From JBAYIE01 sp965279165 (GTDB lineage Bacteria > Bacteroidota > Bacteroidia > UKL13-3): 64,000 bases of DNA. Under the pieces are notes generated by a model. That model was not told the DNA's origin and made no database searches. It was given only the letters and a program-made list of their open reading frames with translations. Shown here in pieces: positions 18,474 to 26,231 of this stretch. Made by a program: the position numbers and the translations under genes. The stretch is taken from contig OZ257140.1 in assembly GCA_965279165.1 (NCBI GenBank), positions 2,480,001 through 2,544,000 of the forward strand, given 5' to 3'. The first letter of the stretch is position 1; every line of letters begins with the position of its first letter.

Positions 18474-18687
18474 TTCTCTGTTCTTCAAATTAGGTTGCAA
18501 AGCAAATGCAAAATTGGCAATAATAAAATGTTAATAGGCAGGTAGTTCATTATTGAAGGTTAATGAGGCATTCAATCGGGTTAACTAGTTGCCATCTAAG
18601 ATTATGGTAGCATTTATTGTTCGGTTTATATTTTATTTCCTTATCATTTAAAGTTTACCGATAATGCCATTTCTATTATCTTGCGCT

Positions 18688-19110
18688 ATGCTTAATAAAA
18701 TTGAACATATAGGAATAGCTGTTAAAAATGAAAACAGTGCCACTGCAATTTTTAATGCGTTATTTAATCAACAACCATATAAAAAGGAAGTTGTAGTATC
18801 CGAAAATGTAAACACGGTTTTTTATCAAATTGGAGATAGTAAAATCGAATTATTGGCAGCAAGTAGTTCGGATAGTGCCATTGCTAAATTCATCGACAAA
18901 AGAGGAGAAGGCATCCATCATATTGCATTTGCCGTAGATGATATTAATACAGAAATAAAACGTTTAAAGGAATCCGGTTTCGAATTTATTTCGGAAGAAC
19001 CTAAACAAGGGGCCGATAATAAACTTATTTGTTTTTTACATCCTAAATCAAGCAATGGCGTATTGATAGAATTATGCCAGGAAAGATACAGTGGAGGATT
19101 TGGTGTTTAA
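18688..19110 (+). CDS. mce: Methylmalonyl-CoA epimerase
   Basis: A 140-residue vicinal-oxygen-chelate (glyoxalase-fold) protein that interconverts (R)- and (S)-methylmalonyl-CoA, linking propionyl-CoA and succinyl-CoA. It begins MLNKIEHIGIAV with the first metal-ligand histidine, and the second half has GEGIHHIAFAVDDI and ends GVLIELCQ, carrying the other ligands (His, Glu). I chose the ATG at 18688 rather than the in-frame one at 18664. The upstream eight residues are not family-like, and a promoter-like TATCTTGC sits just before the ATG, implying a very short or absent leader. It converges with the VWA lipoprotein gene across repeat array B. Confidence 0.88.
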   Translation: MLNKIEHIGIAVKNENSATAIFNALFNQQPYKKEVVVSENVNTVFYQIGDSKIELLAASSSDSAIAKFIDKRGEGIHHIAFAVDDINTEIKRLKESGFEFISEEPKQGADNKLICFLHPKSSNGVLIELCQERYSGGFGV

Positions 19111-19165
19111 CTTATGGTGCGCAGTGCTTGGTGCTTAGCGTTTAGTGTATGGCATCTAGTTTTAC
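19111..19165. repeat. Heptamer repeat array B (GTGCTTG/GTGCTTA type)
   Basis: A short run of degenerate 7-mers (GTGCTTG, GTGCTTA, GCGTTTA, GTGTATG) starting directly after the epimerase stop codon. The remaining bases to 19282 are unstructured. The block GTGCTTGGTG also appears in arrays D and E. Confidence 0.6.
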
Positions 19166-19282
19166 AACACAAGTCATTTCTATTTCCTCATTTACTCATT
19201 TCTTTCCCGCAAGTAAAACTACGTCGTACCTCCTTGTTTTATCGCGCGGGATTGATTTGCCTTGAGGCTCATCAACATTTCT

Positions 19283-20428
19283 TCAATGTGCTACAACCAA
19301 TGGCGTACTGAAATAATCGGATAGTTTAGGATTATATACTTGAATTAGATATTTACCGGTTGGTATTTGGGTAAGGTCGATTGTTGCGGGATTGTTTTCA
19401 ATCTTGCCGCTTAAGAGTGTTTTTCCCATCATATCATTCAGTTCATAATAGTAATTATTGAGAGAAGTGAATGTGATATTGCAGAAATCGTTGGCCGGAT
19501 TTGGGCCTAATGTGAGAATATTACGATTTACTTTTTGGTTATATACATTGCTAGGACTGGCTGAAATGATTACAGGATAAAGGTTAAATCTAACATTCAT
19601 CGATACACAAGTACGTATCACCTGACTGCTTGAATTCCTTGACAGTGGTGGCTCTTGAGATTGGGCATCTCCGATAACTAACATTAAGCGTCGATTGCCT
19701 TCTGTCCAATGCATCGATTCAACTGTTTTTACAATTCCATCATTCACCGACTCTGCATTATCGGGATTTCCCATGGTTGAATAGTTATCCATAAATTCTT
19801 TCAACTTTCTTTTGTCTTTAGTAAGATCAACATAATTATACCATAAATTATAATGGTAGTTTTCGTCTCCATAAAAGGCAATACCAACTTTTACATTATC
19901 AAAATTGGAAAGGTAATCCATCATTAAATTGAGACTGTTTTTAACGGTTTCAATATCATCATCCATGCTACCGGTTTTGTCGATAAGAAACACGATATCC
20001 GTTCCATCATTAAGTCGGGATGAAAAAATATCCATAATAGATGAAACTAAATTTTCGGAACTTTCTACAAAGTATGGTCGTCCGTGCAACGACTCTGCAA
20101 TGGCTGAAAAATAGGAAACAGCAACGCCATTGTATTTGTTGGAATTGTATACCGGTATAATTTTATTCAGAGAGTCGATGGTTTCTTCTGAAATGGTATG
20201 TTTAATAAAATGATTGCCTTCATCGTCTTGAATACGCCTTGTTTTTATGAACGATTTTTGATTTTGAACCGGTGTTTCGATGGTTTGATCTTTTAGTACT
20301 TCCACTTTTTCGGTTTCATTTTGCATTGTATTTTCGGAAGTGGTATTGGTTTCCGGTATGGAATTATTATTGCATGCCTGCAGCAATACTGCACAAGCTA
20401 TCATGGAAAACAGGTTTGTTTTCATCAT
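19283..20428 (-). CDS. Surface lipoprotein with von Willebrand A domain and T9SS-type C-terminus
   Basis: 381 residues. An N-terminal signal with lipobox LLQAC predicts lipidation at about residue 19, followed by a low-complexity Asn/Thr/Glu linker. The VWA domain occupies about residues 140-300 and carries the MIDAS-type motif DKTGSM near 147, suggesting divalent-metal-dependent binding to a protein or glycan. The C-terminus from about residue 304 (LGPNPANDFCNITF, ending IPTGKYLIQVYNP) looks like a T9SS type A sorting domain. Having both lipidation and a T9SS signal is unusual. The gene is flanked by repeat arrays B and C. Confidence 0.75.
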   Translation of the reverse strand: MMKTNLFSMIACAVLLQACNNNSIPETNTTSENTMQNETEKVEVLKDQTIETPVQNQKSFIKTRRIQDDEGNHFIKHTISEETIDSLNKIIPVYNSNKYNGVAVSYFSAIAESLHGRPYFVESSENLVSSIMDIFSSRLNDGTDIVFLIDKTGSMDDDIETVKNSLNLMMDYLSNFDNVKVGIAFYGDENYHYNLWYNYVDLTKDKRKLKEFMDNYSTMGNPDNAESVNDGIVKTVESMHWTEGNRRLMLVIGDAQSQEPPLSRNSSSQVIRTCVSMNVRFNLYPVIISASPSNVYNQKVNRNILTLGPNPANDFCNITFTSLNNYYYELNDMMGKTLLSGKIENNPATIDLTQIPTGKYLIQVYNPKLSDYFSTPLVVAH

Positions 20429-20526
20429 TGGAAGTATTAAACGTTATCGTTTGGTATGATAAACGAAATAAAGTTAAGAAATTATATGAATAACAACAAG
20501 TTAATAGGTAGTGCCCAATGTACATC

Positions 20527-20588
20527 CCCCTAATCACTAACCCCTAATCACTAATCCCTAACCCCTATTCCCTAACCCCTCATCCCTT
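20527..20588. repeat. Heptamer repeat array C (CTAATCA/CCCTAAC type)
   Basis: Degenerate 7-mers (CACTAAC, CCCTAAT, CCCTAAC, CCCTATT) that run up to and through the stop codon of the pyruvate dehydrogenase gene on the minus strand; its last Lys-Gly-stop codons are inside the array. The array lies about 100 bp upstream of the VWA gene start. Confidence 0.75.
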
Positions 20589-21560
20589 ATACAACACTTC
20601 TTTCACCACCGATACAATTTTTTCTGCACTCGGTAAAAAAGCATGTACAAAAGTTGGCGCATAACCTAAAGGAACATCTTGTGTGTTGATTCGGCGAATA
20701 GGAGCATCAAGATAATCGAAGGCTTTATGTTGAACCATATAACTTACTTCAGAAGAAATTGATGCAAGAGGCCATGCTTCTTCAATAACTACCAATCGGT
20801 TCGTTTTCTTTACGGATTCAATAACGGTATCGTAATCAATCGGACGAACCGTTCTTAAGTCGATAATTTCGCAAGAGATATTTTCTGTTGCCAGCATGTC
20901 AGCAGCAGCAAATACGGTCTTCATTATTTTTCCAAAGGAAACCAGCGTTACGTCGGTTCCTTCTCGTTTTATATCTGCCTTGCCTATTGGAATTAAATAT
21001 TCTTCTTCCGGCACTTCTCCTTTGTCGCCATACATTTGTTCGCTTTCCATAAAAATTACCGGATCGTTATCCCTTATGGCTGATTTTAACAATCCTTTGG
21101 CATCATACGGATTGGAAGGCACCACTACTTTTAATCCAGGACAGTTAGCAAACCAATTTTCGAAGGCTTGCGAATGTTGTGCTCCCAATTGGCCTGCAGA
21201 ACCGGTTGGACCTCTGAAAACAATTGGGATATTGAACTGACCGCCACTCATCTGGTAAATTTTAGCAGCGGCATTGATAACTTGATCGATAGCAACCAAT
21301 GAAAAGTTAAAAGTCATGAATTCCACAATTGGTCGAACGCCATTCATTGCTGCTCCAACTGCAATACCGGCAAAACCGAGCTCTGCAATCGGGGTATCGA
21401 TGATGCGTTTTTCGCCGAATTCTTCCAACATACCCTGACTAACCTTATAGGCTCCATTATATTCGGCAACTTCTTCGCCCATTAAAAAGATTTCGGAATC
21501 TTTTCTCATTTCTTCGTTCATTGCTTCACGCAGGGCTTCTCTGAATTGTATGGTTCTCAT
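20580..21560 (-). CDS. pdhB: Pyruvate dehydrogenase E1 component, beta subunit
   Basis: 326 residues, the normal length for an E1 beta subunit of alpha2-beta2 pyruvate (or branched-chain 2-oxoacid) dehydrogenases. The subunit binds thiamine diphosphate at the interface with E1 alpha and feeds acetyl-CoA production in the cytosol. Landmarks are FREALREAMNEEM at the N-terminus, the ThDP-contacting MGEEVAEYNGAYKVSQG, DTPIAELGFAGIAVGAA, EFMTFNFS, GPTGSAGQLGAQHSQ near residue 120, and DLRTVRPID near 240. The alpha subunit and E2/E3 are not adjacent. A pyruvate rather than branched-chain specificity is inferred from overall similarity only. Confidence 0.9.
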   Translation of the reverse strand: MRTIQFREALREAMNEEMRKDSEIFLMGEEVAEYNGAYKVSQGMLEEFGEKRIIDTPIAELGFAGIAVGAAMNGVRPIVEFMTFNFSLVAIDQVINAAAKIYQMSGGQFNIPIVFRGPTGSAGQLGAQHSQAFENWFANCPGLKVVVPSNPYDAKGLLKSAIRDNDPVIFMESEQMYGDKGEVPEEEYLIPIGKADIKREGTDVTLVSFGKIMKTVFAAADMLATENISCEIIDLRTVRPIDYDTVIESVKKTNRLVVIEEAWPLASISSEVSYMVQHKAFDYLDAPIRRINTQDVPLGYAPTFVHAFLPSAEKIVSVVKEVLYKG

Positions 21561-21640
21561 GGGTACGTTAAATAAAGACGGTGCAAAAATAAAATCTTTG
21601 GACTGCTAACAAAATATTGTTTGCGAATCCGGCCATGCAC

Positions 21641-22420
21641 TTAATGAAAAAGGTTGGAGGTTAGTTTGAATTTGTTCTTAATGATAGAAAAATAGTTTCT
21701 GCTTACTTCAAAAGGCTCGGTAACTCCTTTTAAATAGAGAATTCCGGTGTCGTAAGTTCCTTTTTCTATTTTTTGTACATTATGTAGGTTAACTATGGTT
21801 GAACGGTGTATGCGGAAGAAATCATCCTGAGGCAATTTGTCTTCCCAAACTTTTATCAGTCCGTATGTTGTAAATGTTACACCATCCACCATTGAAACTG
21901 CCGTGTAGTTTCCTTTGGCCTCAATAAAATTAATGTCTTTAATCTTGATGAACTTCATTTCATTGTTGATATTCATCAAAATCATGTTGTCGATACTCAA
22001 CCGTTGACCTTGGGTTGCCTTTTCTTCTACCGCCTCAACAACTTCAATTTCTTCATCTGTTTTTATCCGCGACAAAGCCTTCTCTAAACGGTCGAAACTT
22101 ATTGGTTTTAATATATAATCGATGGTATTGTATTCAAAGGCTTTAACTGCAAATTCGGAGAAACTGGTGGTAAATAGAATATTGGTTTTTGGGTTAACGT
22201 ATTTAATTAAATCGAGTGCATTGGCACCTTGTAAATCTATATCGGTAATTAATAAGTCAAAGTCTTTGTGGTTGTTTAAAGCTTGTTCCGCTTCAGAAAA
22301 GGATACCGCCTCAGCAATAATTTGAATGTAAGGAAATTTTTTAATGAATTCCTTTAATAATCTCATGGAAACCGGATCGTCTTCAACCAAAATGGTGCGA
22401 ATGGATTTCTTTTCTTTCAT
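21641..22420 (-). CDS. LytTR-family response regulator (copy 1)
   Basis: 259 residues. The receiver domain (about 8-125) has the acidic pair EDD near the N-terminus, the phospho-acceptor in LLITDIDLQG, and the conserved Lys in YILKPISFDRL. The LytTR DNA-binding domain (about 155-255) shows FIEAKGNYTAV and the ending IHRSTIVNLHNVQKIEKG. It is expected to be phosphorylated by a LytS-type histidine kinase and to bind DNA as a dimer. No kinase gene is nearby. It is divergent from the rRNA methyltransferase gene (80 bp between starts). A second, similar regulator lies on the far side of that gene. Confidence 0.92.
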   Translation of the reverse strand: MKEKKSIRTILVEDDPVSMRLLKEFIKKFPYIQIIAEAVSFSEAEQALNNHKDFDLLITDIDLQGANALDLIKYVNPKTNILFTTSFSEFAVKAFEYNTIDYILKPISFDRLEKALSRIKTDEEIEVVEAVEEKATQGQRLSIDNMILMNINNEMKFIKIKDINFIEAKGNYTAVSMVDGVTFTTYGLIKVWEDKLPQDDFFRIHRSTIVNLHNVQKIEKGTYDTGILYLKGVTEPFEVSRNYFSIIKNKFKLTSNLFH

Positions 22421-22499
22421 GCCTTGTTATTTAGTTGTAAATATACTAATTGTCTATATAAAAACACATATTTGCTTTATAAATAAAAAAAAGGCTAAA

Positions 22500-23390
22500 A
22501 TGAGTGTAGAAACTATTAAACTTTTTACCCCTGAAAATTGGAAAGAGTATGAGTTGTTGGATAGCGGGAACGGTGAAAAATTAGAGCGATTTGGAGAAGT
22601 GGTTTTATGCCGGCCCGAACCGCAGGCATTATGGAGTAAAGGATGGTCAGACCAAGATTGGAAGAAGGAATACCACATGCGTTTTGTGCAACAGGGTAGT
22701 CATGCAGGTGAGTGGAAAATGAACAAACCATGTGCAGATAAATGGCAACTAACCTATCATCACCAACAACTGAAATTGGTATTTAATCTTTCCATGACTT
22801 CCTTTAAGCATGTCGGTATTTTTCCGGAACAGGCATTAAACTGGGATTTTATTTATAACGAAGCTAAATCGATGCAAGTAGATCAACCTAAAGTTCTGAA
22901 TTTGTTTGCTTATACAGGAGGAGCATCACTTGCTGCAAAAGCAGCAGGGGCGGATGTAACACATGTTGATTCGGTTAAACAAGTAATTAGTTGGACAAAG
23001 GAAAATATGGAATCGAGTAAATTGGATAATATCCGATGGGTTGTAGAAGATGCGTTAAAATTTGTGAAAAGAGAAGTTAAAAGAGGGAAAAAATACAATG
23101 GAATTATTTTAGATCCTCCTGCTTACGGCATTGGTGCAAGTGGTGAAAGATGGAAATTGGAAGATCAGATAAATGAAATGTTGCTTGAAATAAAAGAACT
23201 GTTGGATAGCAAACATTTTTTGGTTTTAAATATGTATTCTTTAGGGATGAGTGCGTTGATTACCGAAAATTTAATTCGATCCGTATTCAACCCCAAGGGA
23301 AGTATCGAATCCGGGGAAGTTTATTTGGCATCGAAAACGAATCAAAAACTACCTTTGGGTATCTTAGGACGATTTAGTTCGAGGGACTGA
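22500..23390 (+). CDS. Class I SAM-dependent rRNA (cytosine-C5) methyltransferase, RlmI-like, without PUA domain
   Basis: 296 residues from ATG 22500 (MSVETIKLF). The longer in-frame reading from 22344 overlaps the divergent regulator gene and is rejected. The SAM-binding motif is VLNLFAYTGGASLAAKAAGA near residue 140, the acidic ribose-binding residue lies in VTHVDSVKQ, and the catalytic-type motif is ILDPPAYG near 205. The arrangement matches the RlmI/RlmK group that methylates 23S rRNA. E. coli RlmI is about 396 residues with an N-terminal PUA domain; here that domain is absent and a different roughly 100-residue N-terminus is present. The exact target nucleotide is not determined. Confidence 0.8.
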   Translation: MSVETIKLFTPENWKEYELLDSGNGEKLERFGEVVLCRPEPQALWSKGWSDQDWKKEYHMRFVQQGSHAGEWKMNKPCADKWQLTYHHQQLKLVFNLSMTSFKHVGIFPEQALNWDFIYNEAKSMQVDQPKVLNLFAYTGGASLAAKAAGADVTHVDSVKQVISWTKENMESSKLDNIRWVVEDALKFVKREVKRGKKYNGIILDPPAYGIGASGERWKLEDQINEMLLEIKELLDSKHFLVLNMYSLGMSALITENLIRSVFNPKGSIESGEVYLASKTNQKLPLGILGRFSSRD

Positions 23391-23537
23391 TGCTTGGTGT
23401 TAAGCGCTTGTTGCTTGCTTTGTTGATGCCTCCTGCCTCCTGCCTCCTGCCTCCTGCCTCCTGCCTCCTGCCTAATGCCTAATGACTAATGACTAATGAC
23501 TCCTGCCTTTTGCCTCCTGCCTCCTGCCTCCTGCCTC
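23391..23537. repeat. Heptamer repeat array D (CTCCTGC/TAATGAC type)
   Basis: About 145 bp between two convergent stop codons. It starts with TGCTTGGTGTTAAGCGCTTG, then has repeated CTCCTGC units, a block of TAATGAC/TAATGCC units, and CTCCTGC again. Unit length is seven throughout, with a single interrupting CTTTTGC. Confidence 0.88.
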
Positions 23538-23538
23538 C

Positions 23539-24297
23539 CTACATCTTAAACTTCTTCTTCAGTTCGAAGAAATAATTTCGGCTTATTTCAAATGGTTGGT
23601 TGTAGCCTCCATTCATGGTTAACCTTCCTGTATCATTTGTCCACTTCTCAATTTTCTGAACTTTAGAAAGATTGATAATGGTTGAGCGATGAATTTGGAT
23701 AAATAATTCATCCGGTAAACGGTTAACCCAATTGCGTATCGAATTATAGGTTATGCTTAATCTGCCATCGGTTAAATAAACTTTGGTATAATTACCAAAA
23801 GCTTCGATATGGCTGATTTCGTTTACTTGAATAAAACTTAATTTTTCATCAAAGTTTAACAAAATGATATGTTCGGATCCGAATTTACGATCGTTGTCTT
23901 CAATTCCAGTTACGCTGCTTAAGCCATTTTTGCGGTTCCATTTATTGGTAACTTTCTCAATTGCTTTAAACAATCGGTCGCTGCTAATTGGTTTTAGCAT
24001 GTAATCAATGGCATTAAATTCAAAAGCTTTGATTGCATAATCTGCATGTGAGGTAATGAAGATAACCATGGGATCATAATTGAGTTTTTTCAATAAATCC
24101 ATGCTGGTAAGGCCATTTAAATCGACATCAAGAAATAATAAGTCGGGTTTTTCTTCTTCGATTAACGTAAGGGCATGTTCAAAGTCGGAAGCTTCACCAA
24201 CCAAGGTAATGTTTTCGAAATTGGCCAATAGTTTGCGTAATACCAGTCGTACGCTTTCTACGTCATCTACTAAAATTGCTTTAATTGTATTTTTCAT
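23539..24297 (-). CDS. LytTR-family response regulator (copy 2)
   Basis: 252 residues with the same architecture as the regulator at 21641-22420. The receiver domain has VDDVESVRLVL and the phospho-acceptor in LLFLDVDLNG, with MLKPISSDRL as the conserved Lys segment. The LytTR domain has HIEAFGNYTKV and IHRSTIINLSKVQKIEKW. The two proteins are clearly paralogous, differing mainly in the linker (about residues 125-150). No sensor kinase is adjacent, so the partner must be encoded elsewhere. It converges with the methyltransferase gene across array D. Confidence 0.92.
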   Translation of the reverse strand: MKNTIKAILVDDVESVRLVLRKLLANFENITLVGEASDFEHALTLIEEEKPDLLFLDVDLNGLTSMDLLKKLNYDPMVIFITSHADYAIKAFEFNAIDYMLKPISSDRLFKAIEKVTNKWNRKNGLSSVTGIEDNDRKFGSEHIILLNFDEKLSFIQVNEISHIEAFGNYTKVYLTDGRLSITYNSIRNWVNRLPDELFIQIHRSTIINLSKVQKIEKWTNDTGRLTMNGGYNQPFEISRNYFFELKKKFKM

Positions 24298-24640
24298 TAA
24301 CTTTTTACCACCCGTTCAATTATACGATTTTGAAAATGATTATTCAACTATCAAAATAATTAATCTTAATTTTATTTGGCAATATAGCCTATTTAGAGTT
24401 AACCGGTTGTTGGTTAAACACCTGGTTGCAAACCGAAAATACACCTTCGTTTTCCAAATTAATTTTGGGCATCCGAAGTATCTTCCTGCTGCGGTGCTTC
24501 AGGCCTCATTTAACAACTAATAATTGTTTTTCTAAGGTGTTGTTGAATTCGGCTCCACCGCACTATCCAACGCTTCTGCTCTCATTTAACAACCGATTAT
24601 TATTTTTTTAAGGTGTTGTTGAATGCGTGTCCTCCGCACT
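24298..24640. repeat. Region downstream of lysS: tandem duplication of the lysS 3' end with hairpins
   Basis: Most of the 310-bp gap between the regulator and lysS holds no gene. From about 24492 to 24641 it holds two tandem copies of a 76-bp unit: TCATTTAACAAC begins at 24506 and again at 24582, AAGGTGTTGTTGAAT at 24534 and 24610, and CC[A/T]CCGCACTA follows both. Each copy contains the inverted pair ATTTAACAAC / GTTGTTGAAT. The copy nearer lysS contains the last codons and stop of lysS; the outer copy still reads as a -STTP-stop tail. In addition GTTAACC/GGTTAAA around 24396-24418 forms a small palindrome. The hairpins may serve as terminators for lysS. Confidence 0.75.
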
Positions 24641-26149
24641 AATCTCGGCACGCATTTGTGGGAAGAATAACACATCTTGAATGGAAGCCTGATTTGTCAT
24701 AATCATACACAAACGGTCGATTCCAATTCCCAATCCTGCCGTCGGTGGCATGCCATATTCAAGCGAACGCAGAAAATCTTCATCTAAAACCATTGCCTCA
24801 TCATCTCCTCTTTTTCCTAATTCAAGTTGTTCTGCAAAACGGTTTCTTTGGTCAATCGGGTCGTTTAATTCAGAAAACGCATTGCAAATTTCTTTTCCAT
24901 TGCAAATGGCTTCAAATCGCTCCACCAATCCGGGTTTGCTCCGGTGTTTTTTTGCTAACGGACTCATCTCAACCGGATAGTCGGTAATGAAAGTTGGTTG
25001 TATTAAATGCGGTTCACATTTTGCTCCGAATATTTCATCGATTAATTTACCTCTACCCATGGATTGGTTGGTATGGATATCAAGTTTGGCGCAGGTTTTA
25101 CGCAATTCTTCTTCATCCATATGGGTAATATCAATACCGGTATAATGTGCAATGGCTTCATACATGGAATAACGTTTCCATGGACGTTGAAAATTAATGG
25201 TATTGTCGCCTACTTGTATTTCGGTTGTGCCATGCAAAGCAAGGGCAATTTTTTCAACCATCTCCTCTACCAGATTCATCATCCATTCGTAATCTTTGTA
25301 GGCTACATATAATTCAATCTGGGTAAATTCAGGATTGTGAAAGCGACTCATTCCTTCGTTGCGAAAATCTTTTGAAAATTCGTACACCCCATCGTATCCG
25401 CCAACAATTAAACGTTTCAAATAAAGTTCATTCGCAATACGCAGGTAAAGTGTCATATCAAGCGTATTGTGATGCGTTTTGAAAGGTTTGGCTGCTGCAC
25501 CACCATAAATAGGTTGCAAAATCGGTGTTTCTACTTCCAAGTAACCTTTGTCGTTAAGGTGGGTGCGCATTACCTGCATCAATTGGGTACGTTTACGGAA
25601 AACATCCTTTTTGTCGGGATTTACAATCAAATCAACATAACGTTGTCGGTACATGAATTCAGGATCACTTACTTCATCAAATTTCTCCCCGTCTTTTTGT
25701 TTTACAATAGGCAATGGCTTTAAGGCTTTCGAAAGCAACTGAAGCGACTCTACGTGTATGGTAGTTTCGCCCATTTTGGTAGTAAATACATAACCCGAAA
25801 CGCCGATGATATCACCAATATCCAACAATTTTTTAAAAACAGTGTCGTATAAGGTTTTATCTTCTCCTTTGCAAAGCTCATCGCGTTTTATATACAATTG
25901 AATTTTGCCGGTAGCATCTTGTAAAACCACAAATGCAGCCTTACCCATATCCCTGATACCCATAATTCTGCCGGCAATCTGAATGTTCTTAAATTCGATT
26001 TTATCCGCCTGATAATTGGTTAATATGTCGTTGGCCGAAGTATTTACCTCAAAACCCTGTGCAGGATAAGCTTCTATTCCAGCTTTCTCCAGTTCTTGTA
26101 GTTTTTCTCGGCGTAATAATTCTTGTTCGCTTAAATTTTGTTGGTGCAT
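24608..26149 (-). CDS. lysS: Lysyl-tRNA synthetase, class II
   Basis: 513 residues, normal for bacterial class II LysRS. The N-terminal OB anticodon-binding domain spans about residues 55-165. The catalytic core has motif 1 around VRTHL/YLEVETPIL, motif 2 FRNEGMSRFHNPEFTQIE near residue 255, and motif 3 GLGIGIDRL near residue 480. It charges tRNA-Lys with lysine using ATP. On the minus strand a good Bacteroidota -7 element (TATTTTTG, complement of 26170-26177) lies about 20 bp upstream of the start. The gene is divergent from rlmN. Its final codons (THSTTP) lie in a locally duplicated segment. Confidence 0.96.
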   Translation of the reverse strand: MHQQNLSEQELLRREKLQELEKAGIEAYPAQGFEVNTSANDILTNYQADKIEFKNIQIAGRIMGIRDMGKAAFVVLQDATGKIQLYIKRDELCKGEDKTLYDTVFKKLLDIGDIIGVSGYVFTTKMGETTIHVESLQLLSKALKPLPIVKQKDGEKFDEVSDPEFMYRQRYVDLIVNPDKKDVFRKRTQLMQVMRTHLNDKGYLEVETPILQPIYGGAAAKPFKTHHNTLDMTLYLRIANELYLKRLIVGGYDGVYEFSKDFRNEGMSRFHNPEFTQIELYVAYKDYEWMMNLVEEMVEKIALALHGTTEIQVGDNTINFQRPWKRYSMYEAIAHYTGIDITHMDEEELRKTCAKLDIHTNQSMGRGKLIDEIFGAKCEPHLIQPTFITDYPVEMSPLAKKHRSKPGLVERFEAICNGKEICNAFSELNDPIDQRNRFAEQLELGKRGDDEAMVLDEDFLRSLEYGMPPTAGLGIGIDRLCMIMTNQASIQDVLFFPQMRAEISAEDTHSTTP

Positions 26150-26169
26150 AAATTTTGGTTAAAGAGGCG

Positions 26170-26231
26170 CAAAAATAAGGAAAGCTATACCAAATGGTAA
26201 CAAATTTTAACAAGCACTTATCTTTGCAACA
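26170..26231. promoter_or_regulatory. Divergent -7 promoter elements for lysS and rlmN
   Basis: TATCTTTG at 26219-26226 (plus strand) and TATTTTTG (minus strand, complement of 26170-26177) both match TAnnTTTG. The plus-strand element ends only 5 bp before the rlmN ATG at 26232, so transcription would begin at or next to the start codon, i.e. a leaderless mRNA. The -33 elements are not clear. Confidence 0.5.

Noticed and set aside
18664..18687. Upstream start for methylmalonyl-CoA epimerase adding eight residues
   Set aside because: The added residues do not match the family and include the promoter-like TATCTTGC; the ATG at 18688 gives the usual N-terminus.
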